From Saprospirales bacterium (GTDB lineage: Bacteria > Bacteroidota > Bacteroidia > Chitinophagales > Saprospiraceae): DNA of 64,000 nucleotides. Made by a program: the position numbers and the translations under genes. This document shows positions 8,525 through 16,389 of this stretch, one piece after another. Below the pieces are notes generated by a model. The model saw only the letters and a list, made by a program, of their open reading frames with translations, searched no databases and was not told where the DNA came from. Within the stretch, counting starts at the first letter, position 1. Each line of letters begins with the position of its first letter. The stretch spans positions 1 through 64,000 of the forward strand of contig REEO01000036.1 of NCBI GenBank assembly GCA_007695035.1, written 5' to 3'.

Positions 8525-9217
8525 TTATCCCGCAGCTCTCGCCCGGGCGATAAAGCGATCTGCATCTGCGCTTTCCTGGGAATTCGGATACTCGCGCTTG
8601 AGGTCTTCAAAAACCGAAATGGCATCTGAGCTTCTGCCCTCATGTATAAGTGCCAGACCGTATTTTTGCATGAAATAGGGCGTGAGGAAAGGATTGTCTC
8701 CTGCCCTGACAGCTCTCCTGTAAGACCTAATGGCATTGTCAAAATCTCCCAACTCAGCATACGCATCGCCCAGCGCTCCGTGTTTCATTATAGAGGTAAC
8801 TTCTTCATTCGGACTAAAGCTTCTAAGGTGATCTATCGCATCTTCATACCTTCCGAGGTTAATATAGGAAATACCTGCGTAGTACCTTGCCAGGTTGGCA
8901 GCTGTGGTGCCGCGGTATTGATCAATGATGCCGAGAAAACCGGGATAGCCACCACCCGGATTTTCCAATGCAAGGGCAAACGAATCACGCTCGAATTGAA
9001 ACTGTGCTCGGAACATTTGCTCCTGGGCACTTATATCACGGGGTATTTTATACATGTTTTGGTACATGAACCAGCCGGCTACAATAAAGACCAGGCCGAG
9101 GATCACACTTAAGACGATGTGTTGATTCCGTTCAATCCAATCTACGGCCGATTCCCTGGCCTCCGTAATATCGACCAGCGTTTCGTCCTTCTTCTTATCT
9201 CTTCTCCTTCTTGCCAT
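8525..9217 (-). CDS. Membrane-anchored tetratricopeptide repeat protein
   Basis: The 230-residue protein has a strongly basic N-terminus (MARRRRDKKK) and a single membrane segment at about residues 33-52 (HIVLSVILGLVFIVAGWFMY). At least three TPR units follow in the extracytoplasmic part (YYAGISYINLGRYEDAIDHL, GDAYAELGDFDNAIRSYRRA, YGLALIHEGRSSDAISVFEDL). The topology resembles YfgM, the periplasmic partner of PpiD and SecY in proteobacteria, but only the architecture supports that comparison. It lies directly upstream of ribH. A -7 element sits 25 bases before the start. Confidence 0.82.
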   Translation of the reverse strand: MARRRRDKKKDETLVDITEARESAVDWIERNQHIVLSVILGLVFIVAGWFMYQNMYKIPRDISAQEQMFRAQFQFERDSFALALENPGGGYPGFLGIIDQYRGTTAANLARYYAGISYINLGRYEDAIDHLRSFSPNEEVTSIMKHGALGDAYAELGDFDNAIRSYRRAVRAGDNPFLTPYFMQKYGLALIHEGRSSDAISVFEDLKREYPNSQESADADRFIARARAAG

Positions 9218-9241
9218 TGTAATTGTTTATGAAAATTCCCG

Positions 9242-9249
9242 CAAAAATA
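9242..9249 (-). promoter_or_regulatory. -7 element TATTTTTG of the TPR-ribH unit
   Basis: Exact TAnnTTTG on the minus strand, 25 bases before the start. It lies in a 20-base stretch (9240-9259) that is identical to the smc promoter (54064-54083). Confidence 0.6.
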
Positions 9250-9338
9250 GGGAATATTTGATCAATCGGTAAAGCATAGATCAAAATAAAATTTGAATAC
9301 CGGCAAGGGCATTCTCGTAGATGTCTGATTGTCAGTAA

Positions 9339-10367
9339 TTAGTGCTTTATGAAAGGGTAGTCTTCCTGCAGGTAATTGTCGGTATAAAGTTCAGATGCAG
9401 GCGGAAAATCGGATTCCTCCGCAAATTTTACGGCTTCATTAATCTCCTCCTTGATGGCATCTTTAATCTCCTTTATCTCATCTTCACTGGCGATTTTATC
9501 ATCCAAAATGCGTTTCTCCAGCGTTTTCACAGGGTCTTTATCCTGGTAATCCTTGAGCTCATCTCTGGTGCGGTAGTTGGCCGGATCTGAAACAGAATGG
9601 CCCTTGTATCGATAGGTTTTTATCTCTAAGAAATAAGGACCCTTGCCCGCCCTGATGTGTTTGGCTGCTTTCTCAAGTGCTTCGTGCACACTCTCCGGAC
9701 TCATCCCGTCCACCGGCTCCGAAGGCATCTCAAATGCGGAACCGATTTTGTATATGTCGGTGACATTGCTGGTTCGTTTTACTGAGGTTCCCATGGCGTA
9801 GTGATTGTTTTCACAGATGTAAAGCACGGGAAGCTTCCATGTCATGGCCATATTGAATGACTCGAAAAGCGATCCCTGACGAGCAGCTCCGTCTCCAAAC
9901 ATGGTCACGCTGATATTGTCGGTACCCCTGTACTGTTCTGCCAGTCCGATACCCGTTCCGATGGGAATTTGCGCTCCCACAATTCCGTTTCCACCAAAGT
10001 AGCGGTATTTTTTACTAAAAAAGTGCATGGAGCCACCCTTGCCCTTGTTGCAACCGTCATATTTTCCAAACAACTCTGCCATACAGGATTTGGTGTCCAG
10101 TCCGCGGGCGATACCAATTCCGTGTTGCCTGTAACCGGTGACCACAGCATCTTCAGGTCTGATTGCGGTCATCAATCCGGCTGCAATGGCCTCCTGGCCA
10201 ATATAGACGTGGAGGAATCCCCTGATTTTTTGCTGGCCGTACATCATGAGGGCCCGCTCTTCAAATCTCCTGATCCGGAGCATGTTTTCATACCACAGTA
10301 GGTAAGTTTCTTTGTCATAGGCCTTTTTGGCCGGGCTTTTTCTCTTATTCGTCGCTGTCTTCGCCAT
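9339..10367 (-). CDS. pdhA: Pyruvate dehydrogenase E1 component, alpha subunit
   Basis: The 342-residue protein is the thiamine-diphosphate-binding alpha subunit of the heterotetrameric E1. It decarboxylates pyruvate and passes the acetyl group to lipoyl E2. The TPP motif runs from GDGAARQGSLFESFN to the closing CENNHYAMG. Other family landmarks are RGFLHVYIGQEA, YRQHG, GKGGSMHFF and the phosphorylation-loop-like YRYKGHSVSDP. Length is normal. No beta subunit or E2 gene is adjacent in this window, so the complex is encoded at dispersed loci. The gene diverges from recF. Its leader contains a 9-bp stem-loop that might act as an attenuator. Confidence 0.95.
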   Translation of the reverse strand: MAKTATNKRKSPAKKAYDKETYLLWYENMLRIRRFEERALMMYGQQKIRGFLHVYIGQEAIAAGLMTAIRPEDAVVTGYRQHGIGIARGLDTKSCMAELFGKYDGCNKGKGGSMHFFSKKYRYFGGNGIVGAQIPIGTGIGLAEQYRGTDNISVTMFGDGAARQGSLFESFNMAMTWKLPVLYICENNHYAMGTSVKRTSNVTDIYKIGSAFEMPSEPVDGMSPESVHEALEKAAKHIRAGKGPYFLEIKTYRYKGHSVSDPANYRTRDELKDYQDKDPVKTLEKRILDDKIASEDEIKEIKDAIKEEINEAVKFAEESDFPPASELYTDNYLQEDYPFIKH

Positions 10368-10403
10368 CGGTTAGAATGCTTTTCTTTTGAAAAATCTCAC
10401 TAA

Positions 10404-10430
10404 AACAACCCGCTTTTGTGTCGGGCTGTT
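10404..10430 (-). promoter_or_regulatory. Stem-loop in the pdhA leader, possible attenuator
   Basis: On the minus strand AACAGCCCG and CGGGTTGTT pair over 9 bp (one G-U) around a 9-base loop, followed by TTAGTGAGATTTTT. It begins only about 7 bases after the predicted transcription start and ends 37 bases before the pdhA ATG. Confidence 0.5.
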
Positions 10431-10442
10431 TAAATTTGGGCA

Positions 10443-10450
10443 CAAAACTA
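10443..10450 (-). promoter_or_regulatory. -7 element TAGTTTTG of pdhA
   Basis: Exact TAnnTTTG on the minus strand, about 75 bases before the pdhA start. No clear -33 TTTG is seen at the expected distance. Confidence 0.5.
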
Positions 10451-10585
10451 ATAAACCCTCCAGTGACTTTGTACCATTTTGAGCTTTTTTTGGTCCGGGA
10501 GGACAAATCCAACGGTAAATTTACGCACTGGTGATATCTGCGGTTAAATCCGATGGTTTTTTTCAAAACATAATCCATAGACAAA

Positions 10586-11710
10586 TTGGCCTTTAAAAGA
10601 TTGGGATTGACACAATTCAGAAACCACGGACTGTCGCGGTTTGACTTCCCGACCCGGGTGGTGGGTATTGTCGGACCAAATGGCAGTGGAAAAACGACTG
10701 TGCTGGATGCCCTCCATTTTATTTCTGTTGGGAAGGGACTCACTGCAGCAACCGACCTGGCTTATCTTATGGATGGTGAGGACTTTTTCCGCCTTGAATG
10801 TGTGGCCCAGCAGGAGGGAGTGGAAAAAAAAATAGTGATCAAGTACCGGAAGGGCAAGGGAAAAGTATTGGAGGTGGATGACTCCCGACTCACAAAGCTC
10901 GTGGAGCACGTCGGCAGCTTCCCGGTGGTGAGTATGATTCCACAGGACATCGACCTCATTCTTTCTGGTAGCAGGGAGCGAAGGAGGGTCATGGACCTCA
11001 CCTTTTCCCAAATTGATCGGGAGTATTTTGAATCTCTGGTCCACTATCGAAAATTAATGCGACAGCGAAATGCCTTTTTGAAAAAAGCGCTGAAAACCGG
11101 GGTGGTCAACTGGGAATTACTGAAGACTTACGACCGCAGGATAAAACCCCATGCGGATATCATTTACGCCGCGAGAAATGAATACTGTGGAGAGCTGCTC
11201 AGACATTTCAAATTCTTTTATTCCGATATTTCAGGTGGGTCGGAAAAGGTGGAATTCACCTACCTATCCCAACTGCACGATGCTGCATATGGCGACCTGA
11301 GTGTCCGTTTTTCCGAAAAGGACCGGGTCATGGGGCGTTCACACGGCGGCATCCACAAAGACGATTTGGATTTCACTCTACTCAATCGCAAACTAAGGGA
11401 TGTGGCTTCTCAGGGACAACTGAAATCCACGGTACTTGCTCTTAAACTGGCTTCCCACAAGTTGATAAGAAACCGCACGGGCATAGATCCCGCATTTTTA
11501 CTGGATGATCTTTTCGACAGGCTGGACATGGACCGCGCATCCAATTTTCTCCACACAGTTAAGGAGCACACCACCGGCCAGATATTTATCACCGACACCA
11601 ATTTGGAGCGCCTGACCGGTGCCATATCCTCCATGAATGAAAAATTTTCTATCTTTTCGATCCGAAAGGGAAGAGTAGATGATATGATTGACGAGCAAAA
11701 AACCAGATGA
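10586..11710 (+). CDS. recF: DNA replication and repair protein RecF
   Basis: This 374-residue SMC-like ATPase loads RecA at single-stranded gaps together with RecO and RecR. Walker A is VGPNGSGKTT (about residues 29-38), the RecF-specific segments SVGKGL and HGGIHKDDLDF are present, the signature is ASQGQLKST and Walker B is FLLDDLFDRLD. The start is TTG at 10586: an in-frame TAA at 10571 leaves no ATG or GTG before it, and the first residues (AFKRLGLTQFRNH) match the family N-terminus. The stop overlaps the ATG of the DUF721 gene in ATGA, which implies translational coupling. Confidence 0.95.
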   Translation: MAFKRLGLTQFRNHGLSRFDFPTRVVGIVGPNGSGKTTVLDALHFISVGKGLTAATDLAYLMDGEDFFRLECVAQQEGVEKKIVIKYRKGKGKVLEVDDSRLTKLVEHVGSFPVVSMIPQDIDLILSGSRERRRVMDLTFSQIDREYFESLVHYRKLMRQRNAFLKKALKTGVVNWELLKTYDRRIKPHADIIYAARNEYCGELLRHFKFFYSDISGGSEKVEFTYLSQLHDAAYGDLSVRFSEKDRVMGRSHGGIHKDDLDFTLLNRKLRDVASQGQLKSTVLALKLASHKLIRNRTGIDPAFLLDDLFDRLDMDRASNFLHTVKEHTTGQIFITDTNLERLTGAISSMNEKFSIFSIRKGRVDDMIDEQKTR

Positions 11711-12003
11711 TGTTCAAAAAGAGCAATGAGCAAAAATTAGGAGATATCCTAAAGCAATTTTCGTCCAAAAGAAAGATAAAACCCGGATACGATCAGTACC
11801 GGGTTAAAAAGTGGTGGCATGAAAACATGGGCGGAATGATCAACGAGCAAACTTCCGGAATTTATCTCAAACACAAAGCACTCTACATCTCGGTATCCTC
11901 AGCATCCCTTCGGTCGGAACTCAATATGAGCCGCGACGCACTCAGAGAGAAAATCAACAGAGAGCTGGACGGGGAAGTGGTGGAAAAGATCATTGTACGG
12001 TGA
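11707..12003 (+). CDS. DUF721 family (DciA-like) protein
   Basis: This 98-residue basic protein carries the DUF721 core (a short N-terminal helix region, then LYISVSSASLRSELNMSRDALREKIN). DUF721 includes DciA, the helicase-loading factor of bacteria that lack DnaC. The Bacteroidota members are short and typically follow recF, as here. Its start overlaps the recF stop by four bases, so the two are made from one message. A role in replication or repair fits both the family and the partner, but direct loader function for this short form is inference. Confidence 0.88.
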   Translation: MMFKKSNEQKLGDILKQFSSKRKIKPGYDQYRVKKWWHENMGGMINEQTSGIYLKHKALYISVSSASLRSELNMSRDALREKINRELDGEVVEKIIVR

Positions 12004-12103
12004 TGGGTTCTATTACTCCAGACTGCAAGTGAGTTATCTGATGCCCTGGCCAAATTGCAGTCGTCCATTTTCCGGTCCCCACTCGAAGTTTGCAGATTAT
12101 CCG

Positions 12104-12111
12104 TAAGTTTG
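12104..12111 (+). promoter_or_regulatory. -7 element TAAGTTTG of the transporter-HEAT gene
   Basis: Exact TAnnTTTG, 21 bases before the ATG at 12133, predicting a leader of about 15 bases. It lies downstream of the TTG at 12055 that begins the longest open frame. Confidence 0.6.
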
Positions 12112-12132
12112 AGGCAATTAAACAACAGGCAG

Positions 12133-14868
12133 ATGACTTACAGTGGCGTGTTGAGGTTTTTTCAGATAAAGGGGGCCGAGGTCCCCACTTTCCTCAATAT
12201 GTTGGGTCACTCCTTTTTTAATGCCCTGGCAATCGCTTTTTCTTTTACTGCAATCAACGTATTGCTGGTGGAGATGAACGGGATAGAAAATCTCCCCTAT
12301 ATATACTTGCTAGGCGGGTTTTTGATGCTGATAACCGGCCGGATATACTCCTCACTCGAGTCAAGACTGCCTCCTCAGAGACTTTTTACGCTGGTCTTAC
12401 TGTTTTGTATGGGCTGGGCCATTGTCGCGCGATCAGCAGACCTGGTCCAAAATACTCTGCTTTTTGTATCCTTCCTTTACGCCCTTTACCTCGTAATTTA
12501 CCAGCTCAGTAACCTGGAGTTTTGGGGAGTGGCATCACTGCTCTACGATGTACGCCAGAGCAAAAGGCTGTTTGGGATGTTGACAACGGGGGAATCTGTG
12601 GCTAAAATACTGGGATATATGGCTACCCCGCTCATCGTGACCTGGTTTTCGGTGTACGACCTTTTCCTCTGTGCGGCAGTGGCTTTTCTCATCTCCCTGA
12701 TTTTCTTTTACAGACTGGCCCGCCTCAACAAAGAAGGCTTAAAAGTAGCTCACCATCACGATGAGGATCACGAAAAAAAGAGCGGCAGTTGGCTTTCGGT
12801 ATTTCGCATTGGAGACCCCTTTTTGCGAATAACAGGATTGTTTGCCCTGCTGGCTGTTTTGGTCTATTACTTTGTACATTACACCTTTCTAAACCGCGTT
12901 GAGGTTCACTTTAGGGAAGCAGAGGAGCTGGCTTACTTTTTTGGGCTCTTTTTCAGTTTTGGTACCTTTCTCAATCTTGCCAACCGTCTTTTGGTGTTCA
13001 ACCGTCTTTTCAAAATGTTGCGAATAGGAAACATGATACTCATATTGCCTGCCTTTCTGGCTGCATTTACGCTTGCCGGCCTGGTTGGGATGGTTTTTAT
13101 TGAAGACCCGCTTTACTACATGCTTTGGGTTTTTGGTTTGATTATGCTGTTCGATGAGATATTGCGGTCCTCTCTGCACCTGCCCTCCTTTTTTGTGCTT
13201 TTTCAGCCACTTTCAAAACACAAGCGATTGGAGGGGCACACCTTGGCAAAGGGCAGAATGGAGCCACTGGGCATATTATTGGCCGGTGGCGTGATGCTTG
13301 TATTGATTTGGTTTGGAGTTTTTGAGATTCAGAGCATTATTGTTTGCCTGGCCGTGGCCTTGATTTTGTGGATTTTGGTTGGAATGAAGGTTTCAAGAAT
13401 GTACGGTGAACTGGTTCGCTTTTTGCTAAAAAACCGACTCCTCACAAGCCGAAATTTGGACTTTTCAAAAGAAGAACTGGGAGCAATTGGAGGGGAGGTT
13501 AGTGCCAGTACCGATCCGGTAAATCTCCTTTATCGACTTAAAGTTATGGGCCCCGGCTTGCCTAATCAGGAGCGAAAAGATTTGCTGGTGAGATTATTGA
13601 GTGACGAGAATCCGCTTGTATTAAAAGAAGCCCTCGAACTGGCAGGGGAATTTCGGGATGAGAGAATGGTGCCCTATGCGAGGGAATTGGCAGGTCATGA
13701 AAATTTGGAAGTGAGCTCTAAGGCGGTTTTTTTGCTGTGCTCATTTTTAGAGGACGATGCTGTCGAGGAGCTGGAGGAGGATATAAATCAGAGCAGGGGA
13801 GAGCGCAGAGAACAACTGGTTGCAGCTGTGCTCAAGTACAGTGGAATAGTTGGAGCGACAACCTATGGGAGCGCGCTGATGGACAAAGTGAGATCAAGTT
13901 CAATCGAGGATAGAATAACTGCTGCAAATGTGATCGGGCTTGTAGGGCTCAGGGACTATTACCACCCACTGGCTAAATTGCTGCGGGATGAAGACAGGGA
14001 AGTCAGAAGGGCAGCAATTACTGCAACAGCCACGGTCAAAAATGAAAAGCTCATCCCCATCCTCTTTGAAATTGTGATTTCGGGTGAGTTATTCCGCGAG
14101 GCATCCAGGGCCATTGCAGCCTTTGGAAAGGAGGCTATACCGCACCTCAAACTGGAGCTGGCTAAGTCCTATGATATCAGGATACACCAGCGCCTCCTTA
14201 AGATCGCGGGGCATATTCACCTTCCCGGTTCGCTGAGATTACTCGTTACCGAATTGTTGGCCTCGGACCCAGGCAACAGATCAGTAGCAATCTCAGGAAT
14301 TTACTATTCAGGTGAAACGATTACCGGGGCAGAAATCAGGGAGAAAGTGGATCGTTTACTCGACCTGGAGGCCCAATATTTTGATGTATTGGTAGCTCAA
14401 CTTTTGTCCCCACTTGCAGAGGATGAAGACCGCTTGAAGCGCTCTTTGTTGAGTGAATTGGATTTGCAGCGAGATCGGGTTTTGAAAATAGCAGGCCTGT
14501 GGTATGGCCGCAAACTCATTCAGCGCATATCGGACAATTTGAGATCTGCCGATCGGAGCCTGGCTGCCAATGCCATTGAGCTACTCGAGAATAGATTGGT
14601 GAGAAGGGATGCCGCCAGGGTGATTCCGGTGGTTGAATTTTCTTTGGAAACCCTCTACGACTGGAAGAAAAGTCACCGCAATTACCAAAAAGACCAGGGC
14701 ATTGAATCTCTTTTTTTTAACGGATGCATTTGTGCCAGTGAATGGCTTATTGCGCTGATGGTAAGAATATACAGAGAGCGTGGTATTGAGCTGCCAACTG
14801 ATATATTGTCCCGCCTGGAGGGAATTGATTCGGAGGCCGTTATGGCTGAGTTAAACGCCAAAAATTAA
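12133..14868 (+). CDS. Nucleotide-transporter (NTT/AAA)-like membrane protein fused to HEAT repeats
   Basis: The 911-residue protein has two parts. Residues 1-425 contain about 12 hydrophobic segments of an MFS-like fold. The signature segment LEFWGVASLLYDVRQSKRLFGMLTTG..VAKILG matches the ATP/ADP translocase (NTT) family, in which an FW...A.....R.AKR.F....G motif is conserved. From about residue 450 onward the chain is a soluble alpha-solenoid of HEAT repeats (for example DENPLVLKEALELAGEFRD, DEDREVRRAAITATATV). NTT proteins fused to HEAT and cyclic-nucleotide-binding domains are known in free-living bacteria. Here the binding domain is a separate gene four bases downstream. The substrate is unknown; a sensor rather than a transporter is possible. 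The start was placed at the ATG after the promoter. Confidence 0.8.
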   Translation: MTYSGVLRFFQIKGAEVPTFLNMLGHSFFNALAIAFSFTAINVLLVEMNGIENLPYIYLLGGFLMLITGRIYSSLESRLPPQRLFTLVLLFCMGWAIVARSADLVQNTLLFVSFLYALYLVIYQLSNLEFWGVASLLYDVRQSKRLFGMLTTGESVAKILGYMATPLIVTWFSVYDLFLCAAVAFLISLIFFYRLARLNKEGLKVAHHHDEDHEKKSGSWLSVFRIGDPFLRITGLFALLAVLVYYFVHYTFLNRVEVHFREAEELAYFFGLFFSFGTFLNLANRLLVFNRLFKMLRIGNMILILPAFLAAFTLAGLVGMVFIEDPLYYMLWVFGLIMLFDEILRSSLHLPSFFVLFQPLSKHKRLEGHTLAKGRMEPLGILLAGGVMLVLIWFGVFEIQSIIVCLAVALILWILVGMKVSRMYGELVRFLLKNRLLTSRNLDFSKEELGAIGGEVSASTDPVNLLYRLKVMGPGLPNQERKDLLVRLLSDENPLVLKEALELAGEFRDERMVPYARELAGHENLEVSSKAVFLLCSFLEDDAVEELEEDINQSRGERREQLVAAVLKYSGIVGATTYGSALMDKVRSSSIEDRITAANVIGLVGLRDYYHPLAKLLRDEDREVRRAAITATATVKNEKLIPILFEIVISGELFREASRAIAAFGKEAIPHLKLELAKSYDIRIHQRLLKIAGHIHLPGSLRLLVTELLASDPGNRSVAISGIYYSGETITGAEIREKVDRLLDLEAQYFDVLVAQLLSPLAEDEDRLKRSLLSELDLQRDRVLKIAGLWYGRKLIQRISDNLRSADRSLAANAIELLENRLVRRDAARVIPVVEFSLETLYDWKKSHRNYQKDQGIESLFFNGCICASEWLIALMVRIYRERGIELPTDILSRLEGIDSEAVMAELNAKN

Positions 14869-14872
14869 GCTT

Positions 14873-15313
14873 ATGGAGTTTTTGATCGACAAAGTATTTT
14901 CACTCAAAGGGGTTTCCGTTTTTGAAAAACTGCCCGAGGCCTCCTTGCTGGATGTTGCCAGAATAATGGATTACGACGAGTTTAAAAAAGGGGTGGAATT
15001 CATTCGCAAGGGTGAAATGGCAGGGGAGATGTACATTGTAAAAAGTGGCGAGGTAAAGGTCCACGACGGGGAGCATTTGCTGGCCAAACTGGGCCCGGGT
15101 GAAATAGTTGGTGAGCTGGCCCTTTTGACTCCCATCCCGCGCACGGCCTCGGTGAGTGCCCTTTCTGATGTGGTGGTTTACAAAATTGGCAGGGAACACT
15201 TTTTAGACCTTCTGTATGAAAAACCGGAATTGATGAACGAGATCATCGAAGTGCTCATCCAACGCATTATAGCCCTGAATGAAGAGATTAAAAAATTAAA
15301 ATCGGGCCAATAA
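14873..15313 (+). CDS. Stand-alone cyclic nucleotide-binding domain protein
   Basis: This 146-residue protein is almost entirely one CRP-type cyclic-nucleotide-binding beta-barrel. The phosphate-binding cassette reads GEIVGELALLTPIPRTASV, with the Glu and Arg that contact the ribose and phosphate both present. There is no DNA-binding helix-turn-helix after the barrel, only a C-terminal helix (EVLIQRIIALNEEIKKLK), so it is not a CRP/FNR transcription factor. It starts four bases after the transporter-HEAT gene, so the two are co-translated and the protein probably acts on or with that membrane protein. Whether it binds cAMP or cGMP cannot be decided; the Thr after the cassette Arg occurs in cGMP-type sites but is not decisive. 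Confidence 0.88.
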   Translation: MEFLIDKVFSLKGVSVFEKLPEASLLDVARIMDYDEFKKGVEFIRKGEMAGEMYIVKSGEVKVHDGEHLLAKLGPGEIVGELALLTPIPRTASVSALSDVVVYKIGREHFLDLLYEKPELMNEIIEVLIQRIIALNEEIKKLKSGQ

Positions 15314-15358
15314 TCCTCGGTTTGATTTTTCTCAGTCGGCTTATTTCCGTGTATTGAT

Positions 15359-15937
15359 TTACTTGACTATTTCCTTTAGTTCCTCGAGGTATTTGGCTTT
15401 GACCGGCGCCCTGTATTTTTGCGCCCATTCGGTGTGAAATTGGTGACTCTCGAAAAATGAGACCTGGATTTGATTCCATTTGTTGCGGTCAGTCAGCCCT
15501 TTGAATTGCTTTAGCTCCTCAAACAGGGATTCGCTGATGGGATAAAAATCATCCCTGCCCAGATAGTCAAGGTCAGCATCGCAAATGATCTCTTCCAATC
15601 CAGTTTTCGGCTCTTGTGGCACTTTGGTTGCCATAATCAGTCCGGAAATGATTTTTATTGCCCTTTTGGAGAATTTAAAGCGAGGGAGAATCCGCTCAGC
15701 AATTTCAACCCCTTTTTTTTCGTGCTCATCGTAGGTGTACAAAAATCCGGTATCGTGCATCAGCGCCCCGGTTTTCAGCAAAGTAGTATTTTCCTGATTC
15801 AATTGAAAACGCTTGCAATGCGCAATGCATATCTGCAGGACATCGCGGGTGTGATGGACACCGTGATAGGTTAGTTTTGGAGAGAGGTTTTTCTCCAATT
15901 CAACCAAGACAAATTTTTCCAATTCCTGGTACCGCAT
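15359..15937 (-). CDS. HD-domain phosphohydrolase
   Basis: This 192-residue cytoplasmic protein carries a complete metal-binding HD set: His25/28/29 in YHGVHHTRDV, His61-Asp62 in LMHDTGF, and Asp120/Asp122/Asp124 in ICDADLDYLG. HD proteins hydrolyse phosphomonoester or phosphodiester bonds, commonly of nucleotides. It faces the cyclic-nucleotide-binding gene (stops 45 bases apart). A role in degrading a nucleotide signal sensed by that gene pair is attractive but is inference from position only. No terminator is visible between the convergent stops. Confidence 0.82.
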   Translation of the reverse strand: MRYQELEKFVLVELEKNLSPKLTYHGVHHTRDVLQICIAHCKRFQLNQENTTLLKTGALMHDTGFLYTYDEHEKKGVEIAERILPRFKFSKRAIKIISGLIMATKVPQEPKTGLEEIICDADLDYLGRDDFYPISESLFEELKQFKGLTDRNKWNQIQVSFFESHQFHTEWAQKYRAPVKAKYLEELKEIVK

Positions 15938-16042
15938 GATTGGTGAGCCGGTTCAGCAAACTACAAAGGTATTAAGAAAATGCGATATATTTTAAATGCA
16001 GTGGTCGATAGTGGCCAAATAGAGTGAAAATGGGCTTTTTTT

Positions 16043-16384
16043 TTACCCAATCCGGGTGCCATTTTCGACTTCGGAATCCGGTCGAAGGAGTACCACCTCC
16101 CCATTGCTTTCAACCGTGCCGAGTACCAGGCACTCACTCATCATATTGGCAATTTGTTTTGGTGGGAAATTGATTACTGCAACCACCTGGGTTCCAATGA
16201 GGTCTGCCGGGAGGTATTTGTCGGTTATTTTTGCCGAGCTTTTTAGTCTTCCCTCCTCGCCAAAGTCGATGACCATTTTGATGGCGTGATCTTTTGCCTC
16301 TTCAAAATAGGCAGCCTCCAGCACCGTGCCGACGCGCATATCTAATTTTTTAAAGTCCCACCAATTTGCCTTACCGCTGTCCAT
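16043..16384 (-). CDS. csaA: CsaA-like tRNA-binding domain protein
   Basis: This 113-residue protein is a single EMAP-II/CsaA-type OB fold. It runs from WWDFKKLDMRVGTVLEAAYFEEAKD through RLKSSAKITDKY.P.DLIGTQVVAVINFPPKQIA and MSECLVLGT to a VLLRPDSEVENGTRIG end, the standard CsaA order. CsaA is a secretion-related chaperone in Bacillus, and the fold binds tRNA-like structures. I start at the ATG at 16384; an in-frame TTG three codons upstream would overlap the stop of the subtilase gene. It follows the subtilase gene by five bases, suggesting a shared transcript. Confidence 0.9.
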   Translation of the reverse strand: MDSGKANWWDFKKLDMRVGTVLEAAYFEEAKDHAIKMVIDFGEEGRLKSSAKITDKYLPADLIGTQVVAVINFPPKQIANMMSECLVLGTVESNGEVVLLRPDSEVENGTRIG

Positions 16385-16389
16385 TGATA

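Noticed and set aside
8458-8766. 103-codon N-terminal extension of the lumazine synthase frame
   Set aside because: It overlaps the TPR gene on the same strand in another frame and has no similarity to RibH, whose normal start is at 8457.
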